From Micrococcales bacterium 72-143 (GTDB lineage: Bacteria > Actinomycetota > Actinomycetes > Actinomycetales > Microbacteriaceae): DNA of 64,000 bases. The stretch lies in contig MKVM01000005.1 of the NCBI GenBank assembly GCA_001898835.1, forward strand, positions 248,001 through 312,000, written 5' to 3'. The stretch's first letter is position 1. Every line of letters starts with the position of its first letter. Below are positions 17,301 to 26,558 of the stretch, one piece after another. The notes beneath the pieces are model-generated. The model was not told where the DNA came from. It searched no databases and saw only the letters and a program-made list of their open reading frames with translations. The translations under genes were made by a program, and so were the position numbers.

Positions 17301-17408
17301 ACTTCTTTGCACTGGCGAGAGACCCCCGCAACGCATCCCCGGCGCACTCACAGCGCAACGGAATACGTCGCCGGGTAGGCTGAGGCAAGTCGACAGGCGA
17401 TCTGCCCC

Positions 17409-18563
17409 TTGGCTTCACCTCCGGCCCGCTCGGGCCGCCAAGCGGACGGAAGACCGATCACCTCCATCTCCCAGACCGCCGGACCGGGGCGTATCCGCGA
17501 AACGCGACCCCGTGCGGGCGAGGCCATCGACCCCACCCGTACCTTCACCCAGCTGTCGCGCACCGTGCGCGAGACGGGCCTGCTACGCCGCAGCGGCTGG
17601 TTCTACAGCCTCCTCGGCGGCGGGCTCCTGCTCGCCCTCGGCGGGGCCATCACCGGCTTCGTGCTGCTCGGCGAGAGCTGGTTCCAGCTGCTCATCGCCG
17701 CCGCGCTCGGCATCATCTTCACCCAGGCCGCGTTCTTCGCCCACGAGGCCGCGCACCGCCAGGTGCTCGCATCCGGTCCCGCCAACGACCGGCTCGGCCG
17801 CCTCGTCGCCGTGCTCGGCGTGGGAATGAGCTACCAGTGGTGGATGACGAAGCACACGCGGCACCACGCGAACCCCAACCGCATCGGCAAGGATCCCGAC
17901 GTCGAGATCGACGTGGTGGCGTTCACCGCCGAGTCGGCGGCCACCCAGCGCGGCCTCCTGGCGTTCATCACCCGCCGCCAGGGCTGGCTCTTCTACCCCC
18001 TCATGCTGCTCGAGGGCCTCAACCTGCACCGGCACTCGGTGCGCTCGCTGCTCGAGCGGCGCGCGGTCGAGGGCCGCTGGTTCGAGCTCGGCCTGCTCGC
18101 GCTGCGCACCGCCGTCTACCTCGGCGCCGTGTTCTGGGTGCTGCCGCTCGGGATGGCGTTCGCGTTCATCGGCGTGCAACTCGCCGTCTTCGGCCTCTAC
18201 ATGGGCAGCACCTTCGCCGTGAACCACACCGGGATGCCGATCATCCCCGCCGAGGAGAAGCTCGACTTCTTCACCAAGCAGGTGCGCACCTCGCGCAACA
18301 TCTCGGGCGGCTTCTGGGCATCGGCGCTGCTCGGCGGGCTCAACTACCAGGTCGAGCACCACCTCTTCCCGAACATGGCGAGGCCCCACCTCGCCCACGC
18401 CCGCGAGATCGTGCGCGAGTACTGTCAGACTCACGACATCCCCTACACGGAGATGAACCTCGCCCGCGCCCACGCCGCCGTGGTGCGCCACATGCATGAG
18501 GTCGGGCGCGCCGCGCTCGATCCCTTCACCTGCCCGATCCTCGCCAAATATCGGCGAGCCTGA
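17409..18563 (+). CDS. Membrane fatty-acid desaturase
   Basis: A 384-residue di-iron desaturase. The three His boxes are HEAAHR (about residue 113), HTRHH (about 150) and QVEHH (about 317), with four hydrophobic helices. It probably inserts a double bond into membrane acyl chains; the cold-shock gene 52 nt downstream fits a role in cold fluidity. The start is uncertain: TTG at 17409 has no ribosome site, while GGAAG lies before an ATC codon (about 17457) where homologues begin. A TAGGCT -10 box lies at 17376-17381. Confidence 0.88.
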   Translation: MASPPARSGRQADGRPITSISQTAGPGRIRETRPRAGEAIDPTRTFTQLSRTVRETGLLRRSGWFYSLLGGGLLLALGGAITGFVLLGESWFQLLIAAALGIIFTQAAFFAHEAAHRQVLASGPANDRLGRLVAVLGVGMSYQWWMTKHTRHHANPNRIGKDPDVEIDVVAFTAESAATQRGLLAFITRRQGWLFYPLMLLEGLNLHRHSVRSLLERRAVEGRWFELGLLALRTAVYLGAVFWVLPLGMAFAFIGVQLAVFGLYMGSTFAVNHTGMPIIPAEEKLDFFTKQVRTSRNISGGFWASALLGGLNYQVEHHLFPNMARPHLAHAREIVREYCQTHDIPYTEMNLARAHAAVVRHMHEVGRAALDPFTCPILAKYRRA

Positions 18564-18615
18564 GGGACCAGGCCGGCCGCCCCAGGCGGACGGAACGAAT
18601 ACAAAGGAGAACACC

Positions 18616-18819
18616 ATGACCACCGGAACCGTGAAGTGGTTCAACGCCGACAAGGGATACGGCTTCATCGCCCCCGACGACGGCAGCGCCGACCTCTTCG
18701 CCCACCACTCGGCGATCGCCGGCTCCGGCTACAAGAACCTCGAAGAGGGCCAGAAGGTCCAGTTCGACACCGTGCCCGGGCCGAAGGGCCCGCAGGCGGC
18801 GAACATCTCGCCCGCCTGA
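18616..18819 (+). CDS. csp: Cold-shock protein, CspA family
   Basis: A 67-residue OB-fold protein with RNP1 KGYGFIAP and RNP2-like DLFAHHSAI. It binds single-stranded nucleic acid and melts RNA structure. AAAGGAG lies 8 nt before the ATG. It lies 52 nt after the desaturase gene and is followed by a strong terminator. Confidence 0.95.
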   Translation: MTTGTVKWFNADKGYGFIAPDDGSADLFAHHSAIAGSGYKNLEEGQKVQFDTVPGPKGPQAANISPA

Positions 18820-18872
18820 CCGGATGCGGTCGGCTCCCGTCCACGGACGGGGGCTGACCCTCTGTCACCTCG

Positions 18873-18906
18873 GGGGCGGGCGGGCTGATGCCCGCCCGCC
18901 CCTTCT
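18873..18906 (+). terminator. Terminator after csp
   Basis: A perfect 13-bp GC stem, GGGGCGGGCGGGC (18873-18885), TGAT loop and complement (18890-18902), then TTCTT. A good intrinsic terminator 53 nt after the csp stop. Confidence 0.88.
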
Positions 18907-18949
18907 TCATCGCGTCACGACGAGCCGTTCGGCCCGCCGAAAGTGACCA

Positions 18950-18979
18950 TTGCACCCCGCATATGGGGGGCAGTAGCAT
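18950..18979 (+). promoter_or_regulatory. Promoter of the small DUF2510 gene
   Basis: TTGCAC (18950-18955), 18-bp spacer, TAGCAT (18974-18979). It predicts a leader of about 55 nt before the ATG at 19041. Confidence 0.55.
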
Positions 18980-19040
18980 CACCTCAGCCGCATCGCTCTC
19001 CCCCCTGCCCGCGGCGACCCGAACCCCCCAGGAGCGAACC

Positions 19041-19223
19041 ATGACCGTCGTGAACCCCAGCACGACCGCAGCCCCCGCCGGCTGGTACCGCGATCCCCTC
19101 GGCATCCCCCAGCTCCGCTGGTGGAACGGGATCGCGTGGACCAACCACATCCAGGAGAACCGTCCCGAGCTGCAGACCTGGACGGCCGACTTCAGCACCG
19201 TTTCGCGCTCGTCGGTGGCCTGA
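19041..19223 (+). CDS. Small DUF2510 protein
   Basis: A 60-residue protein that is little more than a DUF2510 domain: APAGWYRDPLGIPQLRWWNG then WTNHIQ (about residues 11-36). DUF2510 is a short Trp-rich motif usually fused to membrane or other domains. CAGGAG lies 7 nt before the ATG. Two larger DUF2510 proteins occur at 50.5 and 52.5 kb with nearly the same motif. Confidence 0.8.
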   Translation: MTVVNPSTTAAPAGWYRDPLGIPQLRWWNGIAWTNHIQENRPELQTWTADFSTVSRSSVA

Positions 19224-19328
19224 CCCCGCTCAGCCACCGGCGGGTGCGTGCCCGACCCCCGGGTGCACCTGCATATCACCCAGCCGATAGCCGGCACACC
19301 CGACGGGTGGGCGCGCCGACTATCCGTT

Positions 19329-19366
19329 GACGCGCGGGCGTCGATCTTCGGATCCGCCCGCGCGTC
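19329..19366. terminator. Hairpin with TTCG loop
   Basis: GACGCGCGGGCG (19329-19340) pairs with its complement (19355-19366); inside, GATC-TTCG-GATC extends the stem with a stable tetraloop. It lies between the DUF2510 gene and the LuxR gene, so it may end the former's transcript. Confidence 0.55.
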
Positions 19367-19412
19367 GACTTCTCCGTCGGCCGAGGCCGAGCGCCCCTCC
19401 TATGCTGAGCGC

Positions 19413-22013
19413 ATGTCGATGACGGAGGCGGAGGCGGACGAGCTCGTCGGCCGCGCGACCGACCTCGACCGGCTCGCCGAGCTGCTCCGCTCGGGCGGCG
19501 CGATCCTGCGGGGCCCCGCGGGGATCGGCAAGAGCGCGGTGCTGCGGCACGCGGCGAGCGCCGCCACGGGTCGCATCGTGAGCGTCGAAGGCAACGAGGC
19601 ATCCGGGGCCGTGCCCTTCGGTCCCTTCGCACCTCTGCTCGGAGCCTCCGGTCCGGACGGCACGGACCCACTGGCCGTCGCGTCCGCGATCCACGACAGG
19701 CTCACGGGCGCCGCCCTCCTGACCGTCGACGACGCGCACCGGCTGGATGCGGCATCCGCGGGGATCGTGCATCGGATCGCCGCCGAGGGGGTCCCCCTCC
19801 TCCTCGCGGTGCGGTCGGGGGAGGCGCTCCCCCCGGCGATCGAGTCCCTGTGGACGCGCGGCGTGCTGACCATGCACGACGTCGAACCGCTCGGCCCCGC
19901 GGAGGTCGGGCTCTACATCGCGAGCCGGCTCGGGGGGCCGGTCGACCCCGGGCTCGCCCGCGCCCTGCATCGGGCGTCGGGCGGTGTGCCCCTCTACGCC
20001 CGCGAGCTCCTGCGCGCCGCCCTCGAGCGCGGAACCGTGCGCCGACACCGCGGCATATGGGTGCTGCACGGGAGGCTGACGGCCGGCGGCAGCCTCGCAT
20101 CGGTGCTCCGCAACCAGCTCCACGCGCAACCGCCGGGGGTGCGTCGCGCCGTCGACTGCCTCGCCCTCACCGAGCCGATCGAGCTCGCCCTCCTGAGCCC
20201 CCTCGTCAGCGAGGCCGAGCTGGACCGGGCCGAGCGCGAAGGCCTCGTCCGCATCGACGACACCGGGGACGTCCTGCTCGCGCGCCTCGGGCACCCGCTC
20301 TACCGCGACGTCGCGCTGGAGGAGCTGACCCCCGCTCGACGCCGACGCGTCGCCGACCTGCTGCTGCGCTCCGTCGATGAGTTCCGCATCCCCGTCGACC
20401 CGACGCTCCTCGCGGCGTGGCGCCTCGAACGCGCCGACACCCGGCCTCCGCAGGAGTGGCTGCAGGCGGCGCGCCAGGTGACCCCCACCGATCTGCCGCT
20501 CGCGGAGGCGTTCATGCGGGCCGCGGTCTCCAGCGACGGCGGACCGGAGGCGCTTCTCAGCCTCGCCGGGCTGCTCACCCACCAGCACCGCCTCGAGGAG
20601 GCGGGCGAGGTCTTCGACGAACTCGCCGCGATCCCGGTTCCACCCGGGACGCGCATCATGATCGCCTCGGTCGAGGCGTTCCTCCTCGCGATGCCCGGCC
20701 AGCGGCCCAAGCAGGCCCTCGCGCTCGTCGAGCAGACGACCGTCGCTCACGGCGCCTCCCCCGAGCTCGAGTCCGCGCGCGCGCTGGCGCTCTGGCGCTC
20801 CGGTCAGGTCGAGGCAGCCATCCCCATCGGTCGCACCGTCGCCCAGGACCCGACCGCCTCGATCGCGGCACGGGCGAGCGCCGCGCTGACCACCTGCTCG
20901 GCGGAGATCTACGCCCTGCGATTCGCGGAGTCGGAGTTCGGGCTCGATCTCGCGCTCATGGACTCCCTCGTGGCTCAGGCGCTCGTCGAGCTCCCGGAGG
21001 CGCCGCGATCCGCCGCCCTCGTCCGCGCGAGCCGCGTCGCGATGCCGGTCACCGACCTCGACGCCGGCCTGCGGATCGCGGCGAGCGGCGCGCAGGAGGC
21101 GCTCGTCGCCGGCGACGACGGGGTGCGCGCGCAGTTCTCGATGCTCAACGGCTGGATGCTCGCGCTCGCGGGCGACATCTCGGCGGCTCTCGAGCAGCTC
21201 AACGGCGCGCACGCCGGTCGCGGCGTCTGGATGCCGACGACTCTCCCCTGGCTGCGTGCGACGCTCGTGCGCGTGCTGAGCGCCGCGGGCCGGGCCGGCG
21301 AGGCGCACGAGCTGCTCGACGAGCTCGAGGCCGCTCCCCGCGCGGGTCTCTACGAGCTCGACACGGTGCTCGCACGCGCAGCCGTCCTCGAAGCGGAGGG
21401 CGATGTTCCGGGTGCGATCACCACTCTCCGCGCCGCGACCGCGTCCGGCCGCTCAGGCGGCAACCGCCTCCGCAGCGACGAGCTCTGGCTGCGACGGCTC
21501 CGCCTCGGCGACGACGGCGCCGCATCCGAGGTCCACCGCCGCTACGGCCGACGTGAGGGGTCCGTCTCGGCCGCCATCGCGGCGCACGCGGCGGCCGTCC
21601 GCAGCGGCGACCGCATCGCGATCTCGCTCGGCGTGGGCGCGCTCGCATCGTCCCGGATGCTGTGGGACGCCTGCGAGGCCCAGGCCGACCTCATCCGTCG
21701 CCACCGCGCCGTGGGCGACGACACCTCCGCCACCGTCGCGGTCGAGCGGCTGGCGACGCTCGTCGCGGCCACCCGCGGGCTCGCCGTCCAGTCGGTGCTC
21801 CAGGAGCTGCGGCCCGCGCTCACGCGCCGGGAGCGCGAGATCGCCCGGCTCGCGGCGAGCCTGCCCGATCTGGCGATCGCCGAGCGGCTCGGCATCTCGG
21901 TGCGTACCGTGCAGACGCACCTCACGCGGGTCTACCGGAAGCTGCGGGTGTCGGGGCGGGCCGATCTCGCCGGTCACGCGGACGCGTGGCCCGAGCTCCA
22001 CGATCGCGTCTGA
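19413..22013 (+). CDS. Large ATP-binding LuxR-family regulator (LAL type)
   Basis: An 866-residue regulator with an N-terminal P-loop ATPase (Walker A GPAGIGKSA near 35, Walker B LLTVDDAH near 105), a long helical TPR-like middle and a C-terminal LuxR helix-turn-helix (LTRREREIARLAASLPDLAIAERL, then ISVRTVQTHLTRVYRKL). LAL proteins sense an inducer through the ATPase/TPR part and activate target genes. TATGCT (19401-19406) lies 6 nt before the ATG. The target is unknown; the convergent lipoprotein operon is the nearest candidate. Confidence 0.88.
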   Translation: MSMTEAEADELVGRATDLDRLAELLRSGGAILRGPAGIGKSAVLRHAASAATGRIVSVEGNEASGAVPFGPFAPLLGASGPDGTDPLAVASAIHDRLTGAALLTVDDAHRLDAASAGIVHRIAAEGVPLLLAVRSGEALPPAIESLWTRGVLTMHDVEPLGPAEVGLYIASRLGGPVDPGLARALHRASGGVPLYARELLRAALERGTVRRHRGIWVLHGRLTAGGSLASVLRNQLHAQPPGVRRAVDCLALTEPIELALLSPLVSEAELDRAEREGLVRIDDTGDVLLARLGHPLYRDVALEELTPARRRRVADLLLRSVDEFRIPVDPTLLAAWRLERADTRPPQEWLQAARQVTPTDLPLAEAFMRAAVSSDGGPEALLSLAGLLTHQHRLEEAGEVFDELAAIPVPPGTRIMIASVEAFLLAMPGQRPKQALALVEQTTVAHGASPELESARALALWRSGQVEAAIPIGRTVAQDPTASIAARASAALTTCSAEIYALRFAESEFGLDLALMDSLVAQALVELPEAPRSAALVRASRVAMPVTDLDAGLRIAASGAQEALVAGDDGVRAQFSMLNGWMLALAGDISAALEQLNGAHAGRGVWMPTTLPWLRATLVRVLSAAGRAGEAHELLDELEAAPRAGLYELDTVLARAAVLEAEGDVPGAITTLRAATASGRSGGNRLRSDELWLRRLRLGDDGAASEVHRRYGRREGSVSAAIAAHAAAVRSGDRIAISLGVGALASSRMLWDACEAQADLIRRHRAVGDDTSATVAVERLATLVAATRGLAVQSVLQELRPALTRREREIARLAASLPDLAIAERLGISVRTVQTHLTRVYRKLRVSGRADLAGHADAWPELHDRV

Positions 22014-22032
22014 AGCGCCGTCCGCCTCCGCT

Positions 22033-23892
22033 CTACGACGCCGCCGACCCCGTGCCGCCGAGCACCACCGGGATCGTCGTCTCCAGCCAGCCCTCGGGGG
22101 TGGGGAAGTCTGTCTCATCCCGGCTGCGGACGAGGAGATAGATCGTCCCCGCCTCGAGCGAAGTGCGAGGCACCTCGAACACCTCCCGCACGCGCGTCGG
22201 CACACCCACCTCCAGTTGCAGGATGCCGGTGGGGTCGTCGATCGAGGGGACCGTCACGTACCCGTCGTCACGCGAGAGGTAGACCTGCCTCGTCGGGTTG
22301 AAGAACAGCGTGCGGTGGTCCGCGTCGGATGACGTCGTCACGGTGTACTCCAGCTGCAGTTGCACCATCCCCGGCGCGAGGTCGGTCGAGGTGAAGTAGC
22401 CGACCCGGTAGCGCTGCATGTCGATCGTGAACTCGCCCGCGGATGCGGCCTCCGCCTCGAGCGGTTGCGCCGATCCCAGCTGCGGGCTCGCCTCTCCCGC
22501 GAAGGCGACTCGCGCGTTCCGCCCCAGATGGAGCACCGCGTCCGCGGGATCGAAGTCGGACGGCAGATCGAAGAAGGTGAGCACGGTCCGCTGCGGGGCT
22601 CCCGAGGACGACAGTCCGTTGACCTGCAGCAGGGCGCCCGCCATCCGGCCCGCGAAGCCGAGAGCCGTCTTCAGGGTGAGCGTCGGGGGCACGCTGAACA
22701 CGCCCCCGGCGTCGTCGGCGCCGCGATAGCTCACCGCGAGGTCGAGGTCGAGGCGACCCGTGGAGGGCGAGAACATCGCACCGGTGAGCTGGATGTCGCA
22801 TCCGGCCGCGTTCACGGCGGGCGCCTCGACCTCGATGGTGCGGTCGGCCTCCGGCGTCTCGGCGGGCGCAGGCTCGCCGCCCTCACCCGCGGAGGGCACG
22901 CGCGGCTCGATGAGCGGCAGGGGAAGCTCGGCGTCGGCCGGGCGCTCGGCGGGTGCGACGTCGGCCCGGGTGACCGTGATCGGGATGGGCACAGCCTCGT
23001 TGCCGACCACGGGCTCCCCGAAGATGCCGGGCGCCTCGCGGAACAGCAGGAGGTCGTAGTCGCCGAGCGCGTCATCCGGCACCTCGAACTCGACCCACGA
23101 CCCCTCGCTCGCGCTCCACACGACCTCGCGCACCGAGGGCGTGGTGCGCGACTTCACGACCGTCCCGTCGGGCAACCGCAGCGCGAGGGAGTCGGATGCG
23201 ACCCATCCGACCCGGCTCGCCGTGCTGTTCCAGACGTCGAGTGCGAGCCGGAGCACGCGGTGCTCGGCGTCCGCCTGCGAGTTGTCGCTCAGGTGACCCG
23301 CGGAGAGGAGGGCGCCGCGCACGTGCACGGCGTGCGGGCCGAAGTCGGCCCACCGGTCGACGGCGACCTCGCGCGCCGCGAGCTGCTGCTCCCCGGCGCC
23401 GTCCGCGAGCGCGATGGTCGTCACCCGTTCGCCACCGTCGCCGACCGTGAGGACGCCGCCCTCGAGAGGATTCTCCGGGAGGTAGCGCCAGGCGAAGGTG
23501 AGATCGGCCGACTCGCCGGGAGGGACCCACGACTCCGCCCATCCGACGGCTTCGCCGGACGCGGGCTCCCCGCCGGATGCCAGCCGCAGCTTCACGGTGC
23601 CGAATCGTGACGGAGCGGTCGCATAGTCGTCGGACAGGTTCTGCCAGCGGGTGCCCACGACGAGCGTGGTGGTCACCTCGTCGTAGACGGCATAGCCCGC
23701 GGTCACCGCGAACGCGCCGTACTGGAACGACGCCGCGAGCTTGCTGCTGTGCTGGCCGTCGACGAGCTGCGGTGTCGGCGGGCCGGCGAACGGCGCCCCG
23801 GGCGTGCACCCGGCCAGCAGCAGCACGGCCGCGAGCGCCGTGGCGAGCCCGCCGGCGAGGTGACGTCGGGCTGCAGGGTGGCTGCGGGGCAT
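22033..23892 (-). CDS. Lipoprotein of unknown function
   Basis: A 619-residue secreted lipoprotein with signal peptide and lipobox LLAGC (Cys29). The rest is largely beta-type sequence, in two halves separated by a Pro/Glu-rich linker (about 330-360, PAPAETPEAD). I do not recognise a domain. It is the last gene of a three-gene operon; its ATG shares a base with the upstream stop (TGATG). It ends close to the convergent LuxR-family gene. Confidence 0.75.
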   Translation of the reverse strand: MPRSHPAARRHLAGGLATALAAVLLLAGCTPGAPFAGPPTPQLVDGQHSSKLAASFQYGAFAVTAGYAVYDEVTTTLVVGTRWQNLSDDYATAPSRFGTVKLRLASGGEPASGEAVGWAESWVPPGESADLTFAWRYLPENPLEGGVLTVGDGGERVTTIALADGAGEQQLAAREVAVDRWADFGPHAVHVRGALLSAGHLSDNSQADAEHRVLRLALDVWNSTASRVGWVASDSLALRLPDGTVVKSRTTPSVREVVWSASEGSWVEFEVPDDALGDYDLLLFREAPGIFGEPVVGNEAVPIPITVTRADVAPAERPADAELPLPLIEPRVPSAGEGGEPAPAETPEADRTIEVEAPAVNAAGCDIQLTGAMFSPSTGRLDLDLAVSYRGADDAGGVFSVPPTLTLKTALGFAGRMAGALLQVNGLSSSGAPQRTVLTFFDLPSDFDPADAVLHLGRNARVAFAGEASPQLGSAQPLEAEAASAGEFTIDMQRYRVGYFTSTDLAPGMVQLQLEYTVTTSSDADHRTLFFNPTRQVYLSRDDGYVTVPSIDDPTGILQLEVGVPTRVREVFEVPRTSLEAGTIYLLVRSRDETDFPTPEGWLETTIPVVLGGTGSAAS

Positions 23893-25901
23893 CAGATCGG
23901 CCCGTCCGAGGGTGAGGAGGGCTCGGGCCGCGGCACATCCGGCTCCCAGTCCGCACAGTAGAAGTACGTCGGATTGCCGTAGATGTCGCGTTCGGTGTGC
24001 CGAGGGTCGGGCTGGAGGTCGCAGTACTCGCTGTCGAGCGAGTAGCCGTCGTCCTCCCCCGCCGGTCGCGGCGGCGGCTTCGGGCCGTTCGAGCCGGAGC
24101 CGCCGCCCGTGCCCCCGCCGCTCAGGCCGCCCCCGTCGACCGGGTCGGCGTTCCCCGAGTTCGGGTTCTCGGTGCCCTGCGTCATCGGCTTGGCAGGGCG
24201 GGGCGGATGCTGCTGCCCCTTGCCCGGCGGCTTGGGGGCGCCCGCCGCCGTGTACGGGTCGTCGTCGCGCTGCCGCTTCTGGACGGGCGGCGTCTCCCGC
24301 GGAGCCTCGTCGGCCGACGTCTGCGCGGGGCAGATCGGCATGTCGACGGTGCGGTTGATCACCTCCTTCGTCTTCTCCAGGATGCTGAACTCGAGCTTCG
24401 GCGGGATGCTCAGGGAGAGCTTCTTCTGCAGCGCGGCGAGGTAGTGATCGTCGATCTTGCCCCCGAGGCCGCCGCCGGCGCTGATCACGAGGGTCACCTG
24501 GCACGGAACACCCCATGGCGCGGTGAGGGCGGTGCCGCGCAGGACGCCCGCGGTCGCTGTAAAGCTCCCGAACGGTCCGATCGACACCGCCTTGATGCCG
24601 AACCCCAGACCGATCTTGGCCTTGAGCCCGAACACTGCGCCGTCGATCCCGAGCGAGGCTGCCGAGATCGACTGGATCATCGGGCTGGCGACACTCACCT
24701 TCGGCGCGACCGCCTCCCCCATCCGCATGCCGAGGTCGCCGTCCAGCCGATAGCTGCCCGAGGCGAGCATGGTCGAGTTGCGTGCCGAGAGCGCGGTGCG
24801 GAAGGTGAACTTCATCTCCATCTCCAGCTCGAGGGGCACGCCGTTGACGACCATCGGGAGCGAGTACTCGATCGGGATCTCGAGCGTGAAGTTCGCGTTG
24901 TCCGCGAGCGACTGCACCCCCGCGCCGAAGGCGATGTCGAAGCCCGTGAATCCGGAGACCAGGAACGTCGACTTGTCGCGCCACTCGCCGTTGCGGATGC
25001 CGGAGAGCGCGTACACGCGCAGGTGGTCGTAGTTCAGCTTCCCGGTGATGCCGCCGACGAGTCCGTCCTGCTCGATCCACCCCTTGAAGCCGACCGAGGT
25101 GCTGGTCGCCGTGAAGCCGACGACCCAGGGGGCGATGGAGATCTTCTTCCCCTCGATCTCCCAGCCCTGGTCCTGGAAGCCCTTCGGCCGCTCGGAGGGG
25201 GTGGGGGCCGGGGCGGGCGATGCCGCGGGGGCGCGGTAGCCGGCCGGGGACGCCGTGGGGCTCGGGTCCGGGACCTCGGGGCTGGGCGAGGGGTCCGCGC
25301 CGGGTTCCGGGTCGCCCGTGCCGTCGCCGCCCACGTCGTCCGGGTCGGCGAGGTCGTCGCCCTCCTCGCCATCATCTGCTTGACCGTCGACGAGCATCCC
25401 CGGGTAGGGGTCGATCTCCGAGATGACGAAGTCGTCCTCGTTCACCTCCTGGTCGATCTCGAAGTCCGCGTTGCGCACCACCTCCGGCAGGTCCACGGGG
25501 ATGAGCGTCACCTCGACTCCGCCGCCGTCGGGGTGCGTGAGTGCGCCGACGCGTCCGACGACACGGTTGGTGAGGAAGAGCAGCTCGCCCTCGGCGATGT
25601 CCGACACGCCCGGGTAGCCCGCGTCGAGACGCCAGCTGAGGCCGTCCGCGGAGACCTCCTCGATCGCGAGAGCGCCGTGCTCGAGCACGACCACGTCCGG
25701 CTGCAGCTCCATGCCGCCGTCCGGGTCGGGCGAGAGGCCCCAGCGCTGCTCGGCGGCGCGGATCTCGCCGTCGGTGGGGCCGGACGTGAGACTCACCACC
25801 GCGAAGATGCCCCCGGTGGCGACGAGCACGCCCGCGAGGGCTGCCGCCGTCGGCACGAGCCAACGCGGCCGTCGACGGGGCGGCGTCCCCTCCCCGGTCA
25901 C
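23892..25901 (-). CDS. Membrane-anchored extracellular protein of unknown function
   Basis: A 669-residue protein starting at GTG: basic N terminus, one helix (about 14-38), an acidic region, a Pro/Ser/Asp linker (about 170-245, PSPSPEVPDPSPTASP), a large beta-rich domain (about 250-500, with many FTFRTAL-like strands) and a Pro/Gly low-complexity tail. Probably held by the N-terminal anchor with the bulk outside. Three of its few Cys (WGVPCQV, PICP, EYCDL) could pair. No known family. Overlaps the upstream gene by 4 nt. Confidence 0.7.
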   Translation of the reverse strand: MTGEGTPPRRRPRWLVPTAAALAGVLVATGGIFAVVSLTSGPTDGEIRAAEQRWGLSPDPDGGMELQPDVVVLEHGALAIEEVSADGLSWRLDAGYPGVSDIAEGELLFLTNRVVGRVGALTHPDGGGVEVTLIPVDLPEVVRNADFEIDQEVNEDDFVISEIDPYPGMLVDGQADDGEEGDDLADPDDVGGDGTGDPEPGADPSPSPEVPDPSPTASPAGYRAPAASPAPAPTPSERPKGFQDQGWEIEGKKISIAPWVVGFTATSTSVGFKGWIEQDGLVGGITGKLNYDHLRVYALSGIRNGEWRDKSTFLVSGFTGFDIAFGAGVQSLADNANFTLEIPIEYSLPMVVNGVPLELEMEMKFTFRTALSARNSTMLASGSYRLDGDLGMRMGEAVAPKVSVASPMIQSISAASLGIDGAVFGLKAKIGLGFGIKAVSIGPFGSFTATAGVLRGTALTAPWGVPCQVTLVISAGGGLGGKIDDHYLAALQKKLSLSIPPKLEFSILEKTKEVINRTVDMPICPAQTSADEAPRETPPVQKRQRDDDPYTAAGAPKPPGKGQQHPPRPAKPMTQGTENPNSGNADPVDGGGLSGGGTGGGSGSNGPKPPPRPAGEDDGYSLDSEYCDLQPDPRHTERDIYGNPTYFYCADWEPDVPRPEPSSPSDGPI

Positions 25902-26461
25902 CGCGGGAGACCCAACTCGTCCGCGAAGCCGGTGAACAGCTCGAGCATCCGGTCCTGCGTGACGAGGCTCGCGTCGTGGGCGACGACCTGCAGCGACGCG
26001 TAGTCGTCACCCACCCGCATCTCGACGGATGCGGCGATCGACCCCGGCTCGCCCGCGAACCGGGCCGCGTCGCCGAGCCCGGCGACCTCCACCGCCCCGA
26101 GCTTGTCGGCGTCGACGGCGTATGTCGCGTCGGCGTTCTCCGCGTCGTCCCAGATGAGGTTGACGTTGACGTAGGCGACGCTGTCGGGGGTGTTGATCAT
26201 GCAGCCCGCCATGCCCGGACCGTAGTCGAGGGGCCGGAACTGCGGCTCGTGGCCGATCAGCGTCGCCGGGTCGACGGCGGCCGCGGCCGCGCACAGCGCC
26301 TCCCCCGACCACCCGGATGCCGCGTCGGCCCCGGATCCGCCGCCACCGCCTCCGTCCGAGCCGCCGGCCGGGGCCGGCTGCCCCGCCGCCGCGCACCCTG
26401 ACAGCAGGAGGAGGCAGGCGAGAAGGGATGCGGGGGCGACAGCCCTGGATCGGAAGGCCAT
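25898..26461 (-). CDS. Small lipoprotein, DUF3558-like
   Basis: A 187-residue lipoprotein with lipobox LLSGC (Cys23), a Gly/Ser linker and a compact domain with two Cys (EALCAAA, AGCMINT) as in DUF3558 proteins. It is the first gene of the operon. TATCTT (26469-26474) ends 7 nt before the ATG, so the mRNA is likely leaderless. Confidence 0.72.
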   Translation of the reverse strand: MAFRSRAVAPASLLACLLLLSGCAAAGQPAPAGGSDGGGGGGSGADAASGWSGEALCAAAAAVDPATLIGHEPQFRPLDYGPGMAGCMINTPDSVAYVNVNLIWDDAENADATYAVDADKLGAVEVAGLGDAARFAGEPGSIAASVEMRVGDDYASLQVVAHDASLVTQDRMLELFTGFADELGLPR

Positions 26462-26468
26462 GACGAGG

Positions 26469-26474
26469 AAGATA
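26469..26474 (-). promoter_or_regulatory. -10 box of the lipoprotein operon
   Basis: TATCTT on the reverse strand, 7 nt before the ATG at 26461, with no ribosome site: a leaderless start for the 26461-22033 operon. Confidence 0.5.
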
Positions 26475-26558
26475 GGGATCCGCCCGCGACGGGCCTATAC
26501 GTACTGAGCCTCCGCGACGGCACGACGTACGTAGTCCGCCGGGCGCCGCGGCGGCGGG

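Noticed and set aside
23893-25080. A single 1015-residue protein covering the large lipoprotein and part of its upstream neighbour
   Set aside because: The upstream part is an off-frame shadow of the 669-residue protein; the lipoprotein has its own signal peptide from 23892.
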